Source of the DNA: Nostoc sp. LEGE 06077
GTDB taxonomy: Bacteria; Cyanobacteriota; Cyanobacteriia; Cyanobacteriales; Nostocaceae
Assembly (NCBI RefSeq): GCF_015207705.1
Contig: NZ_JADEWI010000054.1
Span: 1-44,077, forward strand
Length of the DNA: 44,077 nucleotides
Direction of reading: 5' to 3'
Below, piece by piece: positions 8,879-15,619 of this stretch. The position numbers and the translations under genes are program-made. The notes under the pieces were generated by a model, which was given only the letters and a program-made list of their open reading frames with translations, was not told the origin of the DNA and searched no databases. Positions within the stretch are counted from its first letter, which is position 1. Each line of letters begins with the position of its first letter.

Positions 8879-9645
8879 AAAGTCTCCAAAGCCAAAGCTA
8901 TTTCTTCAAGGATAGGGACTACAGAATGTTTAGGGTCAAACACTGCCAGGGGCGCACGTTCTTCTGTCGCATCAACAAAAGCGGTGGCTCTGGGGATGGC
9001 TGGGAAAATCCGACCCCAAGCCGAAAGTTGTTCTTGGATTGCTGCTAATGCGCGTTTATCGGCTGAGTTTTGGTGAGCATACCGCGTAGGAACAAACCCT
9101 ACTATTTGAATTTTGCGGTTGGCTTTATTTTTAACGTGGGTGATAGTTTGTAACAGTTCGTCTGTTCCCTCAAAGGCTTTGAGATGGGTTTCTACAGGGA
9201 CGAGAACGTGTGTAGCAGCAACTAAGGAAATGTAAGAAAGTAATCCTAAACTGGGCGGACAATCTATCAGGATGAAGTCGTATTCATCTAGAACAGGTTC
9301 AATGGCTTCCTTGAGGCGCAAGTCGCGCATGGCAGCACTAACTAATTGCATTTCTGCTCCACTCAGAACTCTGCTTGCTGGAGCCAAATCCATACCGTGA
9401 ATGCCCTCATGAATCGGTAAAGGCTGCTCGTTGATAATGGCATCAGCAACAGTTTTTTGTAACTGAGATGGCACTAACCCCATGAATTTAGTCAAGGACG
9501 CTTGGGGGTCTATGTCGATGAGGAGAACGCGGTGTTCTCGTTTCGCTAGGTGGTATCCCAAATTTTGGGTTAGTGTTGATTTGGCGACACCACCCGCCTG
9601 ATTAAACAGGGCAATAATGCGGCATTGCTTGTCTGAAGTTGACAC
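8875..9645 (-). CDS. parA: ParA-type partition ATPase
   Basis: A 256-residue Walker-type P-loop ATPase of the ParA/MinD family without an N-terminal HTH extension, so it is close to type Ib or Soj in size. The deviant Walker A is NQAGGVAKST (residues 16-25), where KGGVGKTT is usual; the signature lysine position is replaced by Gln/Ala but the catalytic P-loop lysine is kept. Walker A' is LLIDIDPQASLT (about 40-51) and Walker B is FILIDCPPSLGLL (about 124-136). The start is GTG with AGGAAC upstream. It overlaps parB by 4 nt. The 187-bp leader contains the imperfect palindrome AACCGA-C-TCGGTT near 9683-9695, a possible autoregulatory operator. It forms a dynamic nucleoid-binding partition module with parB. 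Confidence 0.92.
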   Translation of the reverse strand: MSTSDKQCRIIALFNQAGGVAKSTLTQNLGYHLAKREHRVLLIDIDPQASLTKFMGLVPSQLQKTVADAIINEQPLPIHEGIHGMDLAPASRVLSGAEMQLVSAAMRDLRLKEAIEPVLDEYDFILIDCPPSLGLLSYISLVAATHVLVPVETHLKAFEGTDELLQTITHVKNKANRKIQIVGFVPTRYAHQNSADKRALAAIQEQLSAWGRIFPAIPRATAFVDATEERAPLAVFDPKHSVVPILEEIALALETL

Positions 9646-9862
9646 TGGCTCTTGTTCCTAAAAAATACGTTGAGGTTTGGTCAACCGACTCGGTTTTAGT
9701 TTCCAGTTTACGTGTATCAGATGAAAAAAGTTGATTTTTTAGATAGAAATTGCAGTAGATTTTATATAACTTCATTGTATGTAGATTTAACAGTGTCACT
9801 ATGCGGGAAGATAGCTGCTATGTGTACGCGGATTGGTCAAAAGTAGCTTGTGGGGGTGCATC

Positions 9863-11572
9863 ATGGAAAAGAATTATACATTCAAATTCAATTCTTCCAC
9901 TGCCTTAGAAGCTCTGACATCTGGTAAATATGACCCTATTAATTTCTACGAAGCGCGTTTAGACCTGTTTAACCTTTCGGTAATGGCAGACTATGATCAG
10001 CTGATTTGTCTGCCCACCCTCACTGCTATTGACAAATACTGGTATCAGATTGAAACAGCCCGAAAAGTCCTCAGACAACTGGGTGGACGCGCATTACTAG
10101 CGGATGAAGTCGGATTGGGCAAAACCATTGAGGCGGGACTAATCATAGCCGAATACTTAGCTAGGGGTATGGTACAGTCCCTCCTAGTGTTAACTCCCGC
10201 ATCCCTAGTTTCCCAGTGGCAATCAGAGTTAAGTGACAAATTTAATATCACCACTATTACCACAGATAACCGTGACCCCCAACAACCCATAGAATCTTTT
10301 TGGACAGATAATTCCCGAATTATCGCTTCATTAAACACGGCTAAGTCTGCTAAACATTATCCCCACGTCACCAGTCGCACTTGGGACTTGGTAGTTGTCG
10401 ATGAAGCCCACCACCTGAAAAATCGCACTACCCTCAACTGGAAACTGGTCAATGCCCTGAATAAGCGGTTTATCCTCATGCTCACTGCTACGCCAGTGCA
10501 GAACTCCCTTGTGGAATTGTTTAATCTGCTAACTCTCCTCAAACCGGGACTACTACAAACAGAAGCTGCTTTTAAAAAAGAATATGTCGATTCCAGAAAT
10601 GGACGAGTCCCTAAAAATCCAGAAAAGTTACGTTCTCTGATGCGGGAAGTCATGGTACGAAATACCCGCGCCTTAGTAGATGTCAAACTACCTAAACGCT
10701 TCGCCACCACAATTACCGTTACCCCAGCAGCAGGCGAGGAGAAACTTTACCAAGACTTGAGCGAGTATTTACGTTCTTCAGAAGACAAGCTAGACAGACT
10801 CTCCCGCACTAATTTGCTAATGCGTGCTGGTTCATCCCCTGGTGCTTTGGCTGACTCCCTCAAGCAACTGACTCTTCGCCTACCCGATGAAGAACTGAAA
10901 TCTTTAGCAAGACGAGCTACCCAAGTAAAACAGGTCGAAAAAGCAAAAGCATTGGTAGAGATGCTTTTAAAATCTCGCCAGAAAACTTTGGTCTTCACAA
11001 CCCATAAAGCAACTAGCACCTATTTGGCTAAAACTCTGCAAGCAGCAAATATACCCTTTGCAGAATTTACTGGCGGGATGTCCCTTAAACAGAAAGATGA
11101 GGCGATCGCCTCATTTCGGGATAATGTTTCTGTACTCTTAGCATCGGAAACAGGCGGCGAGGGACGTAACATTCAGTTTGCCAATGCGATTGTTAATTAT
11201 GACCTGCCTTGGAACCCAATGAAGATAGAACAGCGCATTGGTCGTATTCACCGCATCGGACAAACGCAAGATGTGTTTATTTTTAACTTTTGTCTCAAGG
11301 GCAGTATCGAAGAATATATTCTGCGGGTATTGCACGACAAAATTAATATGTTTGAACTTGTCGTTGGGGAAATTGAAACAATTTTAGGGAATGTGGATGA
11401 TGAATTTGACTTTAGTGAAATTGTCATGGATATCTGGCTCAAGCATCAAGTTAAGCCCGAACTAGATACAGCCTTCGAGCAATTGGCAGATAATTTGTTG
11501 AAAGCCAAAAACCAATATCAGCAAATTCAAGAACTGGATGAACAGATTTTTGGTGAAGATTTTGAAGCTTGA
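9863..11572 (+). CDS. SNF2/RapA-like helicase ATPase
   Basis: A 569-residue SWI2/SNF2 ATPase comparable to the core of RapA/HepA. The start chosen is ATG 9863 because TGGGGGTG precedes it; a longer frame from 9833 lacks support. Motif I is ADEVGLGKTIEAG (residues 80-92), motif II is VVDEAHHL (178-185), motif III is MLTATPVQN, and motifs V and VI are ETGGEGRN and QRIGRIHRIGQ. There is no added nuclease, PLD, HNH or zinc domain, so it is a bare motor protein. The next gene begins 19 bp downstream, giving a three-gene operon with 11592 and 12636. RapA-like motors remodel RNA polymerase or DNA-protein complexes. On accessory elements such motors often belong to defence systems, but that is only a possibility here. 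Confidence 0.9.
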   Translation: MEKNYTFKFNSSTALEALTSGKYDPINFYEARLDLFNLSVMADYDQLICLPTLTAIDKYWYQIETARKVLRQLGGRALLADEVGLGKTIEAGLIIAEYLARGMVQSLLVLTPASLVSQWQSELSDKFNITTITTDNRDPQQPIESFWTDNSRIIASLNTAKSAKHYPHVTSRTWDLVVVDEAHHLKNRTTLNWKLVNALNKRFILMLTATPVQNSLVELFNLLTLLKPGLLQTEAAFKKEYVDSRNGRVPKNPEKLRSLMREVMVRNTRALVDVKLPKRFATTITVTPAAGEEKLYQDLSEYLRSSEDKLDRLSRTNLLMRAGSSPGALADSLKQLTLRLPDEELKSLARRATQVKQVEKAKALVEMLLKSRQKTLVFTTHKATSTYLAKTLQAANIPFAEFTGGMSLKQKDEAIASFRDNVSVLLASETGGEGRNIQFANAIVNYDLPWNPMKIEQRIGRIHRIGQTQDVFIFNFCLKGSIEEYILRVLHDKINMFELVVGEIETILGNVDDEFDFSEIVMDIWLKHQVKPELDTAFEQLADNLLKAKNQYQQIQELDEQIFGEDFEA

Positions 11573-11591
11573 GAAATTGATTTAATTAAAT

Positions 11592-12632
11592 ATGATTTTC
11601 GACCCAATTATTGCTACATTATCAAAAATTATTTCTCTACATGACGGCATAGCAGAATCTGCTAATGAACACATTTTAAATGCGTTGTTGACGGAAAATA
11701 TAGCATCGCTACTTTCTCTACCTGAAGAAGTTACTTTTTCAACTAAAGTTGATGTACCTCAAAGTGTTTTCATCACCTATCATTCGGAAGTATTAAATAA
11801 GTTATCTGACCTATTAGCTACCAAAGGACTCATTAGTGCCTTGGGTGTGAAATTCGATGGCTATTTAAAAACTACAGGATTTGAAAAGAGCATAGCAGAG
11901 AGATTTGTAGTTCAAAATGGTCTAATTCGTTTTTTAGATGCTAAACCAGAAACCACTCGTTACATCTTGTGTAATGTGGCTTACACAGCAAATGCAGATG
12001 AAAAAAGAATAGGTTTAGTTTCATTTATTATCAATGAACTAACAGGAGTAACACCAGTAGAAATTGGTGATGCTTTGTTCTGGGAAGCAGACAGAATCTC
12101 TGTCGATGATCAAGAAACGCCATTATCTATCCCTGTTGATAAGTTGTTGAAGTTAATCGAACATCAAAGTGCAATATTGATTGGAACATCTCTAGAAAAT
12201 TGGCAGGCTAAATTAGCAAGAGCAAAAGCCAGAGATGAAGATAGACTCAAGGCTTATTACAACACCATTAGCTCCGAAATTCGCCACAAGATTGAGTCAA
12301 AACATTTAGACGGTGATGAAAAGGATAAGGAACTAGCACGAATTGAAGCCACTAATAGAGAGTTAGAAAGAAAATTGTTAGATATCCAAGAGCGTTACGC
12401 AATGACTGTGGAAGCTTGGTTGCACAGTGCCATGATTATTCATTTACCTACGGTACATATTCAATGTGAATTGCAAAGAAAGAAAGCAAAACGAACTGTA
12501 ACAGCAGTTTGGAATCCGTTCACTAAAATTCTTGAGCCGCTTCGCTGTGAATTATCAGGAGAACCTGTTTACAATTTCTATTTAGATGACAAGTCAGCTA
12601 AAATTATCTCACCGACAGTCTGGATAAAGTAA
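11592..12632 (+). CDS. Unknown protein partnered with SNF2 ATPase
   Basis: A 346-residue protein with no family I can name. Residues 1-150 are predicted mixed alpha/beta. Residues about 205-280 are strongly helical and charged, with heptad-like spacing (KARDEDRLKAYYNTISSEI onward), probably a coiled coil. The C-terminal 65 residues are beta-rich with the pattern HIQCEL, then VWNPFTKILEPLRCELSG, which looks like a degenerated zinc-ribbon fold in which only two cysteines remain. It starts 19 bp after the SNF2 gene and ends 3 bp before the next gene, so all three are almost certainly one transcript. The tight spacing suggests a physical partner or substrate adaptor for the ATPase. Confidence 0.75.
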   Translation: MIFDPIIATLSKIISLHDGIAESANEHILNALLTENIASLLSLPEEVTFSTKVDVPQSVFITYHSEVLNKLSDLLATKGLISALGVKFDGYLKTTGFEKSIAERFVVQNGLIRFLDAKPETTRYILCNVAYTANADEKRIGLVSFIINELTGVTPVEIGDALFWEADRISVDDQETPLSIPVDKLLKLIEHQSAILIGTSLENWQAKLARAKARDEDRLKAYYNTISSEIRHKIESKHLDGDEKDKELARIEATNRELERKLLDIQERYAMTVEAWLHSAMIIHLPTVHIQCELQRKKAKRTVTAVWNPFTKILEPLRCELSGEPVYNFYLDDKSAKIISPTVWIK

Positions 12633-12635
12633 TTT

Positions 12636-12914
12636 ATGACAATCAATTTACCTATGAAATTGTCACACTTGCCCAACAGTTTACCATTAGATGGTGCTGT
12701 TCGCATCGAGCTAGTAGAAGGAGTACCAATATTTCGAGCTTCCAACTTAGTACAAGGGCGAATTGAAGCATTATTAATTAAGCAGCAAGAATCTGTTCTT
12801 ACTTCAGAGGACGAAAAAGAATTAGATGGATATGAGGAATTAGACGATTATCTGAGTTTGGTGAATCGGATGAGCAGAAATTCAGCACTAAATCAAAACC
12901 AAAGTGAATTATAG
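12636..12914 (+). CDS. Small cyanobacterial hypothetical protein
   Basis: A 92-residue acidic protein, third gene of the SNF2 operon. The segment GAVRIELVEGVPIFRASNLVQGRIEALL followed by ELDGYEELDDYLSLVNRMSRN resembles, from memory, a widespread cyanobacterial family of about 90 residues that is often found upstream of HNH endonuclease genes. No HNH gene follows here; the next frame (12989) is an unrelated protein 74 bp away. The N-terminal half looks like a beta-hairpin and the C-terminal half like an amphipathic helix pair. The function is unknown. An antitoxin-like or adaptor role would fit the size and the usual context, but nothing in the sequence proves it. Confidence 0.65.
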   Translation: MTINLPMKLSHLPNSLPLDGAVRIELVEGVPIFRASNLVQGRIEALLIKQQESVLTSEDEKELDGYEELDDYLSLVNRMSRNSALNQNQSEL

Positions 12915-12988
12915 GGAATTAGAGATTTGTCTGCAAATCGTTTATAGCACACTTATACTGAACGATTTTATGAATTTAATTCAAATAT

Positions 12989-13666
12989 ATGAGACAAGTA
13001 ATTAAGCAAATTAAAGAGCGTAAGAAAGTTGAACTCAAACGAAAAGATATTAAATACGAACTTTGGCGTTTAGATGATGCTGAATTTAGGAAGCTTAGGC
13101 GAAAGAGCCTTCCTATCACAGATGATTATATGTTTTATATGCACTTTTATCTTTCAGAACGTGAGAATAAAAATAAACTCAATTTAGCTCAAATTTTCGT
13201 TAGTTTAACACACTTGTTGGGCGAAAGTAGTGATTGGATTGATGATTGGAAAGGTTCTTTTTCTTTTCCAGTATTATTGATTTTAGATAAACTACAAGGG
13301 GAATTTTTTTATTTGATAGATATCTATGATAATTGTGGTAAACTATACTTCAGCTTCTACAGAATTTTAGAGAGCGATGTAGAAGGTTATAATAATCAAA
13401 TACAGCGTGAACCTTTTGAATTAGAATTCTCTCGTCAAGAAATAAACTACTTTTTCTGCTATTTTTATGGTTATCTTGAAGGCTATTTTCACAGTATAAA
13501 ACTCTTGATACCATCTGAAGAATTCTTCAAGAATATTGGTTCAGATAATATTCTTTATGGGTATAAGGATGAACATTATTTTGAAGAACATTACCCATCT
13601 CAAGAAGCATTTAAAACAGCTATTGAACATTTAGAATCAATAGGAATTAGTTCTAATACCTCATAA
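12989..13666 (+). CDS. Unknown acidic protein
   Basis: A 225-residue protein I do not recognise. It opens with a strongly basic helix (KQIKERKKVELKRKDIKYEL) and then becomes aromatic-rich and acidic (FSFPVLLILDKLQGEFFYLIDIYDNCGKLYFSFYRIL; INYFFCYFYGYLEGYF). No transmembrane helix is convincing, because the hydrophobic stretches are interrupted by charges. The gene is visibly more AT-rich than the SNF2 operon in front of it, so it may have a different origin. It starts at ATG 74 bp after the 92-residue gene and is followed by 159 bp of spacer before the toxin-antitoxin pair. It could be a later addition to the SNF2 operon or an independent immunity-type gene. Confidence 0.65.
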   Translation: MRQVIKQIKERKKVELKRKDIKYELWRLDDAEFRKLRRKSLPITDDYMFYMHFYLSERENKNKLNLAQIFVSLTHLLGESSDWIDDWKGSFSFPVLLILDKLQGEFFYLIDIYDNCGKLYFSFYRILESDVEGYNNQIQREPFELEFSRQEINYFFCYFYGYLEGYFHSIKLLIPSEEFFKNIGSDNILYGYKDEHYFEEHYPSQEAFKTAIEHLESIGISSNTS

Positions 13667-13795
13667 GATGTCAACGAAATTTTGCAAACAATAACTAGCG
13701 AATAGTAAATGCTGCTTTCAAACTATGTTTAGGGTTGTAGTGAGTGCCAGGGTAAACGTCCCAAAATTTGGTAGGGCAGCGTTATTCTTGAAACT

Positions 13796-13823
13796 TTGTC
13801 GCTTTTAAGCTACGATTTATAAT
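13796..13823 (+). promoter_or_regulatory. Promoter of toxin-antitoxin pair
   Basis: TTGTCG (13796-13801), a 16-bp spacer and TATAAT (13818-13823) form a good sigma-70-type promoter. The -10 box ends only two bases before the toxin ATG at 13826, so the transcript would be leaderless or nearly so. No ribosome-binding site fits in the remaining space. Confidence 0.5.
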
Positions 13824-13825
13824 CT

Positions 13826-14188
13826 ATGGCTGATATTGTTAGTCAAAAAACCCTGAAAGTCTATGCAAAAGAAGACGGCAAGGAGCCGTACACCGAATGG
13901 CTCTTAAGCTTGAAGGACTATGTGATCCGTTCAAGGATAATTCGACGGATAGAGCGACTCAAGCAAAGCAATTACGGAGATTGCAAGTCGGTTGGAGATG
14001 GCGTGCTTGAACTGAGGTTTTTCTTTGGCAGTGGCTACCGCGTTTACTTTGGTGAATCCGCGAACGATCTGGTGATTCTCCTGTGTGGTGGCGACAAGGA
14101 CAGCCAGGAGAGGGACATAGAAAAAGCTAAAGAATATTGGCAAGCTTATCAGGAGGAACAGGATGAGCAAGAAACTGAGAAACCATGA
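13826..14188 (+). CDS. RelE/ParE-superfamily toxin, HI1419-like
   Basis: A 120-residue type II toxin of the HigB/HI1419 (putative addiction module killer) subgroup of the RelE/ParE fold. The signature elements are YTEWLLSLKDYVIRSRIIRRIERL near the N-terminus, the central strands SVGDGVLELRFFFGSGYRVYFGE, and LVILLCGGDKDSQERDIEKAKEYW at the C-terminus. The Arg in LRFFFGSGYRVYF and the lysine in GGDK are the usual surface of this subgroup. The toxin precedes the antitoxin, the usual order for HI1419/HI1420, and overlaps it by 26 bp. Relatives cleave mRNA on the ribosome, though direct activity for this subgroup is only inferred. It is likely a plasmid-addiction module. Confidence 0.88.
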   Translation: MADIVSQKTLKVYAKEDGKEPYTEWLLSLKDYVIRSRIIRRIERLKQSNYGDCKSVGDGVLELRFFFGSGYRVYFGESANDLVILLCGGDKDSQERDIEKAKEYWQAYQEEQDEQETEKP

Positions 14189-14474
14189 CGAGGTTGTGTT
14201 CGAGCAGCTGCTGAACCCGGAAATGGCTTCAGCGTACCTGGACGTTGCCTTTGAAGAGTACGAGCAGGATGGCGATCTGGGTTTTTTTCTGGAAGCACTA
14301 CGGAACGTGGTGGAAGCACGTTCGGGAATGACGAGCCTTGCGGAAAAAACGGGTTTGAACCGCCAGAATCTTTACCGAGTCTTGTCGCCAGAAGGCAACC
14401 CCGAACTGCGAACCATCAGCCTTATTCTGCATCATCTCGGCTATCGCCTGAGTGTGCAACCAATTCAAAGCTGA
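14163..14474 (+). CDS. HTH antitoxin, HI1420-like
   Basis: A 103-residue helix-turn-helix antitoxin of the HI1420 addiction-module family. DEVVFEQLLNPEMASAYLDVAFEEY is the conserved N-terminal helix, and GDLGFFLEALRNVVEARSGMTSLAEKTGLNRQNLYRVLSPEGNPELRTISLILHHLGY is the HTH core. It starts at ATG inside the toxin gene, with AGGAGGAAC just upstream, so antitoxin translation has its own strong ribosome-binding site while the toxin has none. That difference favours antitoxin excess. The HTH probably represses the promoter at 13796. The module abuts the 3' end of the disrupted XerC-like gene, which converges on it with only 4 bp between the stops. Confidence 0.88.
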   Translation: MSKKLRNHDEVVFEQLLNPEMASAYLDVAFEEYEQDGDLGFFLEALRNVVEARSGMTSLAEKTGLNRQNLYRVLSPEGNPELRTISLILHHLGYRLSVQPIQS

Positions 14475-14478
14475 AAAT

Positions 14479-14755
14479 TTAAAACGGCTCAGACCATCGC
14501 TTAACCAAAACCTCCCCAGAACTCCTATCAGGGCTTACGTGCAGATATTTACTCGTAGTATCCAAACTTGTATGTCCTAAAGTAGCCTGAACCAAATGCA
14601 CTGGAACACCTTCATCCAAAGCGTGGGTAGCGTGACTGTGCCTAAACCAATGCGCTGAAACATTCATGGCATTCTCTAATTCTGCTGCCGCCGCCGCCCG
14701 CTTCACCACTCGGTCAATATGAGAAGGGGCCAAGGGTCTGCCCGTAGCACTGGCA
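14479..14755 (-). pseudogene. XerC-like recombinase, 3' fragment (split by Tn3)
   Basis: The C-terminal catalytic half of a tyrosine recombinase. It carries HWFRHSHATHALDEG (the H-x-x-R-H box), LGHTSLDTTSKYLHV (catalytic His and nucleophile Tyr) and the terminal VKRWSEPF. The N-terminal half is at 18795-19379. Joining them with one copy of the four-base duplication (TGCC on the coding strand; 14752-14755 and 18795-18798) restores the reading PVFA-SATGRPLAPSHID and a 285-residue protein, a normal XerC length. On its own this piece lacks the first catalytic Arg and the Lys. It begins at 14751 after the duplicated bases. Confidence 0.9.
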
Positions 14756-14837
14756 GGGTGGCCGCCGAGATACGTGCAAAATGGGACACGTTGTAAAGTT
14801 TTGTAAAAAAATCAGCTTGAAACCATTGATTTTAGGT

Positions 14838-15422
14838 TCAGTCGAGCCAGAAATTGTTGAAGCGATCACTCGATAGCTCTGTGTAGCGAATAGTGTGTTG
14901 AATATTTTTGTGTCCCAGATAAGCCTGAATAGCTCTAGTGTCGTGACCATGAGAAGCCAGATAAAACCCGCAGGCATGACGTAACATATGCGGATGTACC
15001 GATAAAGCTAAACCAGCAAGGGTGCCAGCACGACTAATAATATTAAAAGCTGTGGCAGCAGCCATCGGAGTACCACGCTCAGAAACAAACAAGTAAGGGG
15101 AGTCAGGATATTCTCGTTGTAGTTGTCGTAGCCACCTCAACTCTTTTGCACGTAAAGGATGGGTTGAACTGATACCATGCTTGAGTCGATTAATATGAAT
15201 TGTGCCACTAGAAAAATCTACTTGTGACCATCGCAGGGCTACCAATTCTGATACACGTAGACCGTGACGATAAGCCAGTAAAATTAAAGCCGAATCTCTG
15301 TGACCATGCCGCCCGGTTGATGAGGCTGCTTTAATCATGGCTTCAACTTCATTGGGTAGCAGATATTCTCGTGTGCGTTTCTCTAGGTTTGTGACTTTTT
15401 TGGGTGGAGCAGTATGAGTCAT
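14838..15422 (-). CDS. Tyrosine recombinase of Tn3-family element (TnpI-like)
   Basis: A short tyrosine recombinase of 194 residues from ATG 15422; an in-frame ATG at 15440 would add six residues. All catalytic residues are present: Arg in HGLRVSELVALRW, a Lys in INRLKHGIS, HPHMLRH (H-x-x-R-H), and LGHKNIQHTIRYTEL with the final His and nucleophilic Tyr. The N-terminal core-binding domain is almost absent, a size seen in FimB/FimE-type inversion enzymes. Its place between the inverted repeats, divergent from tnpA, matches Tn4430-type elements, where TnpI resolves the cointegrate at a site beside its gene. It could instead act as an invertase, but no inversion cassette is evident. Confidence 0.85.
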   Translation of the reverse strand: MTHTAPPKKVTNLEKRTREYLLPNEVEAMIKAASSTGRHGHRDSALILLAYRHGLRVSELVALRWSQVDFSSGTIHINRLKHGISSTHPLRAKELRWLRQLQREYPDSPYLFVSERGTPMAAATAFNIISRAGTLAGLALSVHPHMLRHACGFYLASHGHDTRAIQAYLGHKNIQHTIRYTELSSDRFNNFWLD

Positions 15423-15619
15423 AAAAACCAACTTGCCCATAAAAGGTAATTGGGTACTTTAACATTGGGTACGAAACAATCAACTCCCCACACATTCCAT
15501 ATTAAAAACTTGCCCATAAACAGTTCTTTTTGGTAATGTTTCTCTACATAAAATCCAACGCTTGTGGCTGATTGGTGATATATATCTTTTGAAGTTTTAA
15601 ATCGCACAAAAACATCCTG
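15423..15619. promoter_or_regulatory. Candidate resolution site between recombinase and tnpA
   Basis: This 197-bp divergent spacer contains two direct copies of CTTGCCCATAAA (near 15432 and 15509) and two of TTGGGTAC (near 15450 and 15465). Repeats of this kind between divergent recombinase and transposase genes are what an internal resolution site with recombinase-binding arms looks like. The spacer must also hold both promoters. The exact crossover point is not identifiable by eye. Confidence 0.45.

Noticed and set aside
9863-11572. DISARM or BREX component
   Set aside because: No methylase, PLD, PglZ or other core partner genes are adjacent; only two unknown proteins follow.
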